From positions 1-48,019 of the forward strand of contig JBPOFN010000033.1 in assembly GCA_051251725.1 (NCBI GenBank): DNA of 48,019 bases, written 5' to 3'. The notes beneath the pieces are model-generated. The model made no database searches. It was given only the letters and a program-made list of their open reading frames with translations, and was not told the DNA's origin. Source of the DNA: JALZUE01 sp051251725. Its GTDB lineage: Bacteria > Pseudomonadota > Gammaproteobacteria > Enterobacterales > Alteromonadaceae. Every line of letters starts with the position of its first letter. The first letter of the stretch is position 1. This document shows positions 40,535-48,019 of this stretch, piece after piece. Position numbers and translations under genes: made by a program.

Positions 40535-41466
40535 TGGCCACCATAACTTTCTCTGCCAATAGTTTTTTAATTGATGAAACTGAACTGGTTGGTGAAAACA
40601 AACAAGACAAATTATTCAGCCGTATCCTAATTGCTTTATTAGCTTTGTATTTGGTTTTTGGTGTGATTGTGCCAATGTTTGAGCGCGTTGAAGTTCCTCG
40701 TGCGATCCAAGAAAAAGTACCCGTGCAATTAACCCGGGTGTTATTACAAGAAAAAGAAAAGGAAGTTGTGCCGCCCAAGGTGATTGAAGAAGAGCCAGAG
40801 CCAGAGCCGGAACCAATCGAGGAAGAAAAACCGAAAGAGCCGCCTAAAACCAAACGAGAAGCGGCGAAAGAAAAAGCCAAAAGCTCAGGTTTAGCGGCAA
40901 TGAAAGATGAGCTGTTCTCGCTCCGTGAAGCTTTTGTTGTTAAACCCAAACAAGGGGAATTAATTAAAGCTAAAGCAGCTGAAGCTGCGGTGGTAAAACG
41001 TAAATTATTGGCGGCCAAAGCTAACGAGCAAAGTCAAAGTATAGTTGCAGCTCAAGCCACCAAAACGGTGGCAAGTGATGAATTAAGCTCGCATCAAACA
41101 CAAACAGTGCGTTTAGCTGAAGAAGAAATATTAGCCGACTCGGCTGGAAGTGAGGTCGGGGAAGATAGCCTTGCTAATGTTCGTTCAGAAATGAAACTAA
41201 GGCAAACGCTTGAAGCTAACAAAGCGCGATTATATTCATTGTACAATCGTGCTTTACGTAAAAATCCATTTTTAAAAGGTAAAGTACTGTTTGAAATTGA
41301 AATTCAGCCGAACGGCCGGGTCAGCAATGTCATTATTCAATCAAGTGAGTTAGCCGATCAAGCGCTAGAAAAACGCTTGATGAGTATCTTGAAGTCGATT
41401 AATTTCGGTGAGGAAGACGTTGACGTTATTAGCACCGTTTGGGCGATTGAATTTTTACCTCGGTAG
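40534..41466 (+). CDS. TonB-like energy transducer with AgmX/PglI C-terminal domain
   Basis: 310 residues: cytoplasmic N-terminus, one membrane helix (~30-48, LIALLALYLVFGVIVPMF), a Pro/Glu/Lys-rich stalk (EEEPEPEPEPIEEEKPKEPP), a helical Ala/Lys region, and a C-terminal domain (~220-310) with LRQTLEANKARLYSLYNRALRKNP followed by KGKVLFEIEIQPNGRVSNVIIQSS. This is the AgmX/PglI (TonB-like) tail known from myxobacterial gliding and related loci. It would couple the ExbB/ExbD motor to an outer-membrane partner, plausibly one of the barrel proteins encoded upstream. Last gene of the run, directly before a strong terminator. Confidence 0.9.
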   Translation: MATITFSANSFLIDETELVGENKQDKLFSRILIALLALYLVFGVIVPMFERVEVPRAIQEKVPVQLTRVLLQEKEKEVVPPKVIEEEPEPEPEPIEEEKPKEPPKTKREAAKEKAKSSGLAAMKDELFSLREAFVVKPKQGELIKAKAAEAAVVKRKLLAAKANEQSQSIVAAQATKTVASDELSSHQTQTVRLAEEEILADSAGSEVGEDSLANVRSEMKLRQTLEANKARLYSLYNRALRKNPFLKGKVLFEIEIQPNGRVSNVIIQSSELADQALEKRLMSILKSINFGEEDVDVISTVWAIEFLPR

Positions 41467-41474
41467 GGGTTTTA

Positions 41475-41520
41475 GGTTAAACACTTATTGCCGATAAGTG
41501 TTTAACCGGTTATTTAGCCC
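41475..41520 (+). terminator. Terminator of the envelope operon
   Basis: A perfect 14-bp stem, GGTTAAACACTTAT (41475-41488) / ATAAGTGTTTAACC (41494-41507), with a 5-nt loop starts 8 bp after the last stop. The following T run is weak, but the hairpin is strong. Confidence 0.8.
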
Positions 41521-41866
41521 CATTTTGTGAAGTACTGAATATTGCTTTTGCTTAGCTTATTTGCAGGCAGCTGAATATTGGTTGAAGCTTTATGACAGTA
41601 TCGGTGGCGGAAATACTATTTTATAGCTTTCAGCTTACCGCTTCTACTTGCACATCATGGGGAAAATAAAATCACAGCGCATCGTTAAGTTATTCCATTT
41701 GCAAGCAAAGTATAAAAAGTCCATTCATTCAATTTTACCAATTTATTTAATTCAATTGAGCTGAACTTAAATTCTAAGCTTCGTTAAAACTCTCTTGCAA
41801 CCACTATCTGTCCTAGTTAGCCAGTTGAAGTTAACAAACTTAAAAAAAAGTAAGGCAGTCAATAAA

Positions 41867-41932
41867 TTTTGTGCGGTTTTATTTTATTGCTATAGACACT
41901 AGGTGGTTAAAAATTAACGAAAATACCGGTAA
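41867..41932. repeat. Dispersed intergenic repeat, copy B
   Basis: Its core GACACTAGGTGGTTAAAAAT (41895 on) and the following TTAACGAAA and TACCGG match 18061 on, with few differences; the T-rich left arm is less conserved. Located about 190-255 bp upstream of the amylase gene. Confidence 0.75.
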
Positions 41933-42010
41933 TTGTTGAGCTTGGTAAGTTTTAATGGCGGCTTAGAAAACATACAGGCAACAAGTCAACGTAAATATAT
42001 AACTATTAGA

Positions 42011-42026
42011 GTGAATACGTATTCAC
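42011..42026. promoter_or_regulatory. 16-bp perfect palindrome, LacI-type operator candidate
   Basis: GTGAATACGTATTCAC is a perfect palindrome with a central CG, the usual form of LacI/GalR-family operators, about 97 bp upstream of the alpha-amylase start. A maltose- or glucose-linked LacI-type repressor would fit; the regulator is not in the window. Confidence 0.6.
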
Positions 42027-42122
42027 CATTTTAATCCGGTATTTTAGTAGGCTTACCGGCTAATTTTATGATTAATAGAGAGGCAAAATATAATAATAAA
42101 TAGCTAAAAAATGGGGAAAGTA

Positions 42123-43520
42123 ATGAAATTAATAAAAAATGTTAAGTCGACAATTATCGTTGCGACACTAATGTTCAGTCAAAATGCAGCTGCAGAGACA
42201 ATCCTTCACGCCTTTAACTGGAATTACAATGATGTTGCCGCCAAAGCACAAGAAATCGCCGATTTAGGCTACGATAAAGTGCTGGTTTCGCCGGCTTATA
42301 AATCATCAGGTAATGAATGGTGGGCACGCTATCAACCACAAGATTTACGTCTTATCGAGAGTCCGTTAGGAGATACCAATGATTTTAAAGCGATGGTGGC
42401 AGAGCTCAATGCTAAAGGGCTCGAAACCTATGCCGACATTGTGCTTAATCATATGGCCAATGAATCATGGAAACGCGCCGATTTAAATTATCCAGGCAGC
42501 GAAGTACTGTCAGACTACGCGAGCAATGCTAGTTACTATAATTCAATCACCTTATTTGGCGATTTACAAAACGGTTGGTTAGGTGCAAACGATTTTCATC
42601 CGGCAGGCTGTATTACTGATTGGGGCAATCCAGGCCATGTGCAATATTGGCGCTTATGTGGTGGCAGCGGTGATACCGGCTTACCAGATTTGGATCCGAA
42701 CCAGTGGGTTGTGGCGCAACAAAAATCTTATTTAACTGCACTGAAAGCGCTTGGTGTAACAGGTTTTCGTGTTGATGCCGCGAAACATATGAGTAACTAT
42801 CATATCAATTCGGTTTTTACTCCTGAAATTAAAAATGGTGTACATGTCTTTGGCGAGATTATTACCTCAGGCGGAGCCGGTGATGGTAGTTATGATGCTT
42901 TTCTTGCACCTTATTTAAATGATAGCGATCATAGCGCCTACGACTTTCCCTTATTTGCTTCGATGCGCGGGGCGTTGAGTCTTGGCGGTTCAATGAGTCA
43001 ACTCGTTGATCCCGCGGCCTATGGTCAGGCACTTGATGGAGCACGTGCGGTGACTTTTACCATTACTCACGACATTCCGACTAATGATGGCTTTCGGTAT
43101 CAAATAATGAATGCCACCGATGAGCATTTAGCCACAGCCTATATCATGGGACGTGATGGTGGTGTGCCGATGATTTACTCTGATCATAACGAAAGCAATG
43201 ACGGCGCACGTTGGGTCGATATGTACAAACGTGAAGATATTAAGGGCATGTTAAAGTTTCATAACGGTGTTAAAGGCAAAAGCATGCAAATAATGAATAA
43301 TAACGACTGCATACTGTTATTTAAACGCGAACATGTTGGTGTTGTCGGTATTAACAAATGTAATGATGGTCAGGACGTTTGGGTCGATACCGCAGAGCAT
43401 AATTTATGGTGGAATAAAGACTATCGAGATACGTTATCAGTTGATGTACAAAGGGTTAATACGCAATGGCATAAGTTTTATTTACCCGGCCGTAAAGCAC
43501 GGATGTGGTTAATGGAATAA
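42123..43520 (+). CDS. Exported alpha-amylase (GH13)
   Basis: 465 residues. Signal peptide (MKLIKNVKSTIIVATLMFSQNAAA) and a GH13 (beta/alpha)8 barrel: region I DIVLNHMA; region II GFRVDAAKHM with nucleophile D218; region III HVFGEIITSGG with acid/base E245; region IV FTITHDIPTND with transition-state D317. A short C-terminal all-beta domain follows. No starch-binding module. Cleaves internal alpha-1,4 bonds of starch or glycogen outside the cytoplasm. ATG 42123 is chosen for the GGGGAAAG box just upstream. A LacI-type palindrome precedes it and a terminator follows. Confidence 0.95.
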   Translation: MKLIKNVKSTIIVATLMFSQNAAAETILHAFNWNYNDVAAKAQEIADLGYDKVLVSPAYKSSGNEWWARYQPQDLRLIESPLGDTNDFKAMVAELNAKGLETYADIVLNHMANESWKRADLNYPGSEVLSDYASNASYYNSITLFGDLQNGWLGANDFHPAGCITDWGNPGHVQYWRLCGGSGDTGLPDLDPNQWVVAQQKSYLTALKALGVTGFRVDAAKHMSNYHINSVFTPEIKNGVHVFGEIITSGGAGDGSYDAFLAPYLNDSDHSAYDFPLFASMRGALSLGGSMSQLVDPAAYGQALDGARAVTFTITHDIPTNDGFRYQIMNATDEHLATAYIMGRDGGVPMIYSDHNESNDGARWVDMYKREDIKGMLKFHNGVKGKSMQIMNNNDCILLFKREHVGVVGINKCNDGQDVWVDTAEHNLWWNKDYRDTLSVDVQRVNTQWHKFYLPGRKARMWLME

Positions 43521-43554
43521 GCTAAAATAAAGTGTAAGTAAGCTGAAAAAAATT

Positions 43555-43590
43555 AATCCCACTGCATGCGCCAGTGGGATTTTATCTTTT
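43555..43590 (+). terminator. Rho-independent terminator of the amylase gene
   Basis: AATCCCACTG / CAGTGGGATT stem (43555-43564 / 43572-43581) with a 7-nt loop and a following T-rich tract. Confidence 0.9.
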
Positions 43591-43598
43591 ACGCTAAC

Positions 43599-43647
43599 GC
43601 TAATGCCAAGAACAGAACGCTAACGCCAAGAACATAACGCCAATGCT
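43599..43647. repeat. 20-bp tandem repeat, about 2.4 copies
   Basis: GCTAATGCCAAGAACAGAAC (43599) and GCTAACGCCAAGAACATAAC (43619) differ at two positions and are followed by a partial third unit. Non-coding, between the amylase terminator and the gnd promoter region. Confidence 0.7.
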
Positions 43648-43755
43648 AATCTCAACGTACTCTTTTTAATATGCTCATTTCAGCGTAGCAATTTCTGCTT
43701 TATTACTTCGCTAGCAAATCACAATGCAGATTAATTCAATGCACACCTATAATTG

Positions 43756-43828
43756 GTAAGGCAACTTTACAAATTGACTGTTTAAGTATAATATTTACCG
43801 CTTGTGGTATGACATTAGGTTGCCTTAC
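43756..43828 (+). promoter_or_regulatory. Putative gnd promoter flanked by an inverted repeat
   Basis: TTTACA (43766-43771) and TATAAT (43787-43792), spaced 15 bp, form a plausible promoter. A 10-bp inverted repeat, GTAAGGCAAC (43756-43765) and GTTGCCTTAC (43819-43828), brackets it. The rest of 43521-43905 holds only the terminator and the tandem repeat. Confidence 0.45.
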
Positions 43829-43905
43829 TTTTTATTAAAAGTCGCCATCTCAGGGCAGGGTAAACCAAAAACTTTTGTTATTAATTAATCAGTAATGGAA
43901 ATAGT

Positions 43906-45375
43906 ATGAAAAGCAAGTCGGATATAGGTTTAGTTGGTTTAGCAGTAATGGGTGAGAATTTAATTCTTAATATGGAGTCGAAAGGTTTTACCGTTAGCGC
44001 GTATAACAGAAGTTACTCGAAAGTAGAAAAATTTATTGCTGGCCGTGCGGCAGGCAAAAACATCCGTGGTGCTGACAGTATTCAAAGTCTAGTTGAGTCA
44101 TTAGCAACGCCGCGTAAAGTTATGTTAATGGTTAAAGCTGGCCAAGCCGTTGATGACTTTATTGAACAGTTAATTCCTTTTCTTGATAAAGGCGACATTA
44201 TTATTGATGGTGGTAATACTCATTACCCAGACTCAAACAGAAGAACAGAATATTTAGCAGCGCAAGGGCTTTTATATATTGGCACTGGTGTATCTGGCGG
44301 TGAAGAAGGTGCTTTAAAAGGGCCTTCAATTATGCCTGGTGGCGCTAAAGAAGCGTGGCCATTTGTTAAAGATATTTTCCAATCTATTTCAGCCAAAGTA
44401 GCTGATGAAAACGGCAATGAAGTTGTGCCATGTTGTGATTGGGTCGGTGATGCCGGTGCCGGTCATTTTGTTAAAATGGTACACAACGGTATTGAATACG
44501 GTGATATGCAATTAATTTGTGAAGCCTATCAATTAATGAAAGTGGTATTAGGTTTAGACTCAGATGAAATTCAAAAGGTATTTGCTCATTGGAACACGAC
44601 TGAATTAGATAGCTACTTAATTGACATCACCAAAGATATTTTTGCTTATAAAGATGAAAACGGTGAAGCATTAGTTGAAAAAATTCTTGATACCGCAGGC
44701 CAAAAAGGTACGGGTAAATGGACGGGCGTAACGGCACTTGATTTAGGTGTGCCATTAACCTTAATTGCTGATTCAGTATTTGCCCGTTGTATTTCAGCGA
44801 AAAAAGAACAGCGTGTTGCTGCGGCTAAAGTTATATCAGGTCCAGAGATAAACTTTACCGGTGACAAAGCTGAGTTTATCGAAAACTTAAGACAAGCTGT
44901 TTTAGCTGCTAAAATTGTTTCTTACGCACAAGGTTATATGTTGATGCAAGAAGCCGCGAAAGAATTTGGCTGGGAATTAAACTACGGCGCTATTGCTTTA
45001 ATGTGGCGCGGCGGTTGTATTATCCGCTCTGCTTTTTTAGGTAAAATTAAAGAAGCCTATGATGCGGAGCCAAAATTAGAAAACTTATTATTAACGCCTT
45101 ATTTCCGTGACACGGTTGCTAGTTCGCAATCAGGTTGGAGAAACGTGGTTGGTACTGCTGTTGCTAATGGTATTCCTGTTCCTTGTTTAAGCTCGGCGTT
45201 AACGTATTTTGATGGTTTTAGAACCGCACGTTTACCCGCAAACTTATTACAAGCACAACGTGATTATTTTGGTGCCCACACTTATGAACGTACGGATAAA
45301 CCACGTGGTGAATTTTTCCACACCAACTGGACCGGCCGTGGTGGTGATACCGCATCAACAACTTATGACGTTTAG
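43906..45375 (+). CDS. gnd: 6-phosphogluconate dehydrogenase, decarboxylating
   Basis: 489 residues; oxidises 6-phosphogluconate to ribulose-5-phosphate and CO2 with NADP(+). N-terminal Rossmann fold GLAVMGENLILNMESKGFTVSAYNR, then IIDGGNTHYPDSNRR, the substrate and catalytic Lys region GAGHFVKMVHNGIEYGDMQL, and LDTAGQKGTGKWT. Length is that of the long (homodimeric) class. It is followed on the same strand by transaldolase across 250 bp that contains a terminator-like hairpin, so the two are probably separate transcripts. Confidence 0.97.
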   Translation: MKSKSDIGLVGLAVMGENLILNMESKGFTVSAYNRSYSKVEKFIAGRAAGKNIRGADSIQSLVESLATPRKVMLMVKAGQAVDDFIEQLIPFLDKGDIIIDGGNTHYPDSNRRTEYLAAQGLLYIGTGVSGGEEGALKGPSIMPGGAKEAWPFVKDIFQSISAKVADENGNEVVPCCDWVGDAGAGHFVKMVHNGIEYGDMQLICEAYQLMKVVLGLDSDEIQKVFAHWNTTELDSYLIDITKDIFAYKDENGEALVEKILDTAGQKGTGKWTGVTALDLGVPLTLIADSVFARCISAKKEQRVAAAKVISGPEINFTGDKAEFIENLRQAVLAAKIVSYAQGYMLMQEAAKEFGWELNYGAIALMWRGGCIIRSAFLGKIKEAYDAEPKLENLLLTPYFRDTVASSQSGWRNVVGTAVANGIPVPCLSSALTYFDGFRTARLPANLLQAQRDYFGAHTYERTDKPRGEFFHTNWTGRGGDTASTTYDV

Positions 45376-45523
45376 TTAGGTGTTTTACACTATTAATCTG
45401 TCTTAGTACTATTAGTACGGCTAGTACATCTTAGTCAGCTAGCTATAAACGCATTACCTGGCTAAGTGCACGGCTAAGTATATGGCTAAATTAAAAGCTA
45501 GATAAAGCGAGCTTTGAGCGCTA

Positions 45524-45561
45524 AAATCCGAATATATGCCTTTGTATTTGTATTCGGATTT
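45524..45561 (+). terminator. Hairpin terminator between gnd and tal
   Basis: AAATCCGAATA (45524-45534) and TATTCGGATTT (45551-45561) form an 11-bp stem with a 16-nt loop. Outer complementarity extends it (AAAGCTAGA near 45494, TCTAGCTTT near 45563). Probable terminator for gnd, 150 bp after its stop. Confidence 0.6.
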
Positions 45562-45625
45562 CTCTAGCTTTAGTCGCGTTTATTTTTAGTACATTATTAA
45601 AAAATGTTAAAACGAGGATCAACTC

Positions 45626-46585
45626 ATGACCACTCAATTAGAAAAATTACGTAGTTTAACGACCGTTGTTGCTGATACTGGCGACATTGCTGAAATTAAA
45701 AAATATGCACCACAAGATGCAACCACTAACCCAAGCTTATTATTAAAAGCGGCGGATATCCCTGAGTATCAACCATTAATTGCCGATGCTGTTGCTTGGG
45801 CAAAAAGCCAGTCAGGCGATCTAACCCAGCAAATCATTGATGCAGGTGACAAATTATCCGTTAATATCGGCTTAGAAATTTTAAAGTCAGTGCCTGGCCG
45901 CATCTCGACCGAAGTTGACGCTCGTTTATCTTACGATGAAACCTCATCTTTAGTGAAAGCGCGTAAACTCATCAAATTATATAACGATGCCGGTATTACT
46001 AATGACCGTGTGCTAATTAAATTAGCGTCAACATGGGAAGGTATTCGCGCTGCTGCCACGTTAGAAAAAGAAGGCATTAACTGTAACTTAACTTTGTTAT
46101 TTAGTTTTGCCCAAGCAAGAGCCTGCGCAGAAGCGGGTGTATATTTAATTTCGCCTTTTGTTGGCCGAATTTTAGATTGGTACAAAAAAGCAGAAGGCAA
46201 AGACAGCTACTTGCCTGCTGAAGATCCAGGAGTGGTATCAGTCACAGAAATATATAACTATTACAAACAGCATGGTTATAACACAGTTGTTATGGGCGCA
46301 AGCTTTCGTAATATTGATGAAATTTTAGAACTTGCTGGTTGTGATCGCTTAACAATAGGCCCCGGGTTATTAGAGCAATTAGCCGCATCAACTGACGATG
46401 CACCAGTAAAATTGGCTTATCAAGGTGAAGTGAAAGCTCAACCAGCTGCGTTAACTGAGCCTGAGTTCCGCTGGGATCATAGCCAAGATGCCATGGCCGT
46501 TGAAAAACTAGCTGAAGGTATTCGTAACTTTGCTATTGATCAAGACAAGCTAGAAGTCATGCTAAAAGCTCAGCTTGAAGCTTAA
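45626..46585 (+). CDS. tal: Transaldolase
   Basis: 319 residues, TalB type. Transfers dihydroxyacetone units between sugar phosphates in the non-oxidative pentose phosphate pathway. Motifs: TTNPSLLLKAA near the N-terminus, VDARLSYD, and the Schiff-base lysine K132 in RVLIKLASTWEGIRAA, with NCNLTLLFSFAQA and SPFVGRILDWYK. GAGGA precedes the ATG. It is convergent with the lactonase gene, sharing a strong bidirectional terminator. Confidence 0.97.
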   Translation: MTTQLEKLRSLTTVVADTGDIAEIKKYAPQDATTNPSLLLKAADIPEYQPLIADAVAWAKSQSGDLTQQIIDAGDKLSVNIGLEILKSVPGRISTEVDARLSYDETSSLVKARKLIKLYNDAGITNDRVLIKLASTWEGIRAAATLEKEGINCNLTLLFSFAQARACAEAGVYLISPFVGRILDWYKKAEGKDSYLPAEDPGVVSVTEIYNYYKQHGYNTVVMGASFRNIDEILELAGCDRLTIGPGLLEQLAASTDDAPVKLAYQGEVKAQPAALTEPEFRWDHSQDAMAVEKLAEGIRNFAIDQDKLEVMLKAQLEA

Positions 46586-46599
46586 TTTCCTTGACGAAA

Positions 46600-46633
46600 A
46601 AACGGTTAACTTAAGCACTTAAGTTAACCGTTT
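46600..46633. terminator. Bidirectional terminator between tal and the lactonase gene
   Basis: AAACGGTTAACTTAAG (46600-46615) and CTTAAGTTAACCGTTT (46618-46633) are perfect complements with A-rich sequence before and T-rich sequence after. It serves both converging genes. Confidence 0.9.
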
Positions 46634-46666
46634 ATTAGCTGATATCTTAGCTAAACCGACTATTTA

Positions 46667-47812
46667 TTATTCTTTAAGTGAGTACTTTTTATTATCTTTA
46701 ACTGGGTACTTTGCAATAAATGTTGGCTGAGCAACTGAAAGCTTATAAGGCATAGTTAATAAGCTGCCATCAGCTGTTAATTTAAAAACGGCAATATTAT
46801 TACTCTTCTTATTAGCAACCAATAAATAGCCTTCTTGTTCCAACAAGGTGAAAAATCTAGGCCAGTCACCACCTGTACTAACATTTTCTGCTAAGCTCAT
46901 ATCTCCTTCGTTATCTAGATTAAAAACAGCAATACTATTTAAACCGCGGTTTGAAGTATAAAGCTTTGTTCCCGCTTTATTAATGGCAATATGCGCGGCC
47001 TGATTAGGGCGTGAATAGCCATCAGGTAAGGTAGATTTTTGCTTAAGCAGAGTAAAACTGCCATTGTCTTCAATGTTAACTAAATCAACAGAATTAGTGA
47101 TTTCATTCAAAATATAAGCAAGCTTTTTACTTGGGTGAAAAACTAAGTGTCTAGGGCCCGAACCTGCTTGACTGTTATAAGCAATCGAGGTGTCAGTAAC
47201 TTGCCCTTTATTCGCATCAAAAGTATATTTAATCACTTGATCTAAGCCTAAGTCGATGACATAGATAAATTGCTCATTATGCGGTGACCACTTTACCCAA
47301 TGAGGATGAGGAGATGCTTGGCGTTTAGGGTTAATACTGCTGCCGGTATGCGCTAAAATCTTTGGGTTATTTTGAATTTCACCGCTTGGGGATAAGGTAA
47401 AAATACTGACGTTCGCGCCGTTATAATTTGCGGTTGCAAGATATTTTTCATCAAAGCTTAAACTGATATAACAGGGATCTTTGCCATGAATTGCTTGCTG
47501 ATTTAACACGTTAAACTGCTTGTTACTATCAGCAGTTAATGCTGTGACAAGCCCCGTTGATTCACGCATGGCGCCATATATTATATTTTTATTACTTACG
47601 GCTAAGTAAGTTGGGTCTTTACTTTTGAACGCTAGTTTAGCGGGTGAAAGCTGACCGGTTGCTAAATCTAAACTGCTGGTATAAACACCTTCACTCTTTT
47701 CTTTCGAATAAGTACCAATAATTAAATCAATCGTTGCGGCTTGGGCTGTCAACATAGTTAAACATACTGCTAGCGCTGTGCTAGTTAATCGTAATAATTG
47801 AAAGCAACACAT
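46667..47812 (-). CDS. Exported lactonase-family seven-bladed beta-propeller (6-phosphogluconolactonase-like)
   Basis: 381 residues. Signal peptide (STALAVCLTMLTAQA, cleavage near AQA-A), then a propeller of the Pgl/YbhE lactonase family: IGTYSKEKSEGVYTSSLDLATG, YLATANYNGANVSIFTLS, PHPHWVKWSPHNEQFIYVIDLGLDQV, GSGPRHLVFHPSKKLAYILNE, SRPNQAAHIAINKAGTKLYTSNRG. Cytoplasmic members hydrolyse 6-phosphogluconolactone between zwf and gnd, but this copy is predicted periplasmic, so its substrate may be another aldonolactone. ATG 47812 is chosen because GGAG lies at ideal distance; the TTG at 47824 is unlikely. It stands among pentose phosphate genes. Confidence 0.88.
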   Translation of the reverse strand: MCCFQLLRLTSTALAVCLTMLTAQAATIDLIIGTYSKEKSEGVYTSSLDLATGQLSPAKLAFKSKDPTYLAVSNKNIIYGAMRESTGLVTALTADSNKQFNVLNQQAIHGKDPCYISLSFDEKYLATANYNGANVSIFTLSPSGEIQNNPKILAHTGSSINPKRQASPHPHWVKWSPHNEQFIYVIDLGLDQVIKYTFDANKGQVTDTSIAYNSQAGSGPRHLVFHPSKKLAYILNEITNSVDLVNIEDNGSFTLLKQKSTLPDGYSRPNQAAHIAINKAGTKLYTSNRGLNSIAVFNLDNEGDMSLAENVSTGGDWPRFFTLLEQEGYLLVANKKSNNIAVFKLTADGSLLTMPYKLSVAQPTFIAKYPVKDNKKYSLKE

Positions 47813-47821
47813 TTTTATCTC

Positions 47822-47879
47822 CAAAAACTAAAAAGTCTTCAAGTCGTATCAATAATGCTTGATATTAACTTGAAGACTT
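47822..47879 (-). terminator. Terminator of the transketolase gene
   Basis: On the minus strand AAGTCTTCAAG / CTTGAAGACTT (47869-47879 / 47833-47843), with an inner TATCAA/TTGATA stem, is followed by TTTTAGTTTTTGG. It lies about 54 bp after the transketolase stop and just upstream of the lactonase start. Confidence 0.85.
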
Positions 47880-47932
47880 AAATAAATCATATGCGATTAT
47901 GTTAAATAAATAGCGTTAATATATAGCTTTCA

Positions 47933-48019
47933 TTAAAGCGCTTTTACTTTCGCTACCACGTTTTCAACAGTGAAACCGAAGTGCTTGTATAAGTCAGCGC
48001 CCGGTGCAGATTCACCAAA
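47933..48019 (-). CDS. tkt: Transketolase, C-terminal 28 residues (truncated by window)
   Basis: The minus-strand frame from the window edge reads FGESAPGADLYKHFGF and ends VVAKVKAL before TAA. This is the characteristic C-terminus of transketolase (FGESAPAxxLxxxFGFTxxNV). The rest of the gene lies beyond the right edge. It completes a pentose phosphate neighbourhood with gnd and tal. Confidence 0.92.
   Translation of the reverse strand, partial: FGESAPGADLYKHFGFTVENVVAKVKAL

Larger units (their letters stand above)
41521..42110. other. Long intergenic region before the amylase gene
   Basis: About 590 bp without a credible ORF. It holds the dispersed repeat copy B (41867-41932) and a 16-bp palindrome (42011-42026). 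No RNA gene or further repeat is recognised between 41521 and 41866. Confidence 0.6.

Noticed and set aside
40515..41018. Minus-strand open frame of 167 codons across the TonB-like gene
   Set aside because: It is a shadow of the Glu/Pro/Lys-rich coding strand, has low-complexity Ser/Gly composition and no ribosome site.
43590..43660. CRISPR-like array
   Set aside because: The 20-bp units are directly adjacent without spacers and number only about two; no cas genes are nearby.

Overview
The window looks like the chromosome of a low-GC marine gammaproteobacterium of the Alteromonadales, most likely a Colwelliaceae relative (Colwellia or Thalassotalea type). This is inferred from protein style, AT-rich codon use, many envelope lipoproteins and small intergenic inverted-repeat elements. 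It is not a database result. I see no rRNA or tRNA gene, CRISPR array, integrase or intact transposase.

Layout. 1-3168: 3' part of a very large surface protein with cadherin/VCBS-type repeats and delta-60-like repeats. 3294-8030: a three-gene cyclic-nucleotide module, consisting of a CHASE2 class III adenylate cyclase, an MscS-like channel with a cyclic-nucleotide-binding domain, and an MBL-fold hydrolase that could be the phosphodiesterase. 8102-13636: a small carbohydrate cassette (AraC regulator, PhyH-type dioxygenase, sugar isomerase/epimerase-like TIM barrel, exported GH120-like beta-xylosidase). It carries two abutting MITE-like elements. It is bracketed by a 76-bp direct repeat, one copy being the 3' end of an intact response-regulator gene and the other a decayed remnant. 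13561-17969: hybrid histidine kinase, HPt protein and response regulator in one overlapping operon on the minus strand.

18262-41466 is an unusually large block of envelope genes. It holds ApbE flavin transferase and a minus-strand operon encoding a heme-motif protein, a LamG/cytochrome lipoprotein and a Tat-exported DUF1501-like protein. Divergent from that lies a long plus-strand run: an HzsA-like diheme lipoprotein, SH3/beta-barrel protein, second beta-barrel, TlpA thioredoxin, DUF4266 lipoprotein with a C-terminal CxC tail, DUF3570 barrel, a periplasmic coiled-coil protein, three TPR proteins (two of them lipoproteins), a small exported protein, ExbB/TolQ, two ExbD-like proteins, and a TonB-like protein with an AgmX/PglI C-terminal domain. 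It ends at a strong terminator. I infer a proton-motive-force-energised, redox-linked trans-envelope machine of unknown function; this is the best candidate here for an undescribed system. One of the two ExbD-like proteins has Asn where the proton-carrying Asp is expected.

42123-48019: exported alpha-amylase with a LacI-type palindrome upstream, then pentose-phosphate genes: gnd, tal, an exported lactonase-family protein and the C-terminus of transketolase. Several convergent or terminal genes end in clear hairpin terminators.
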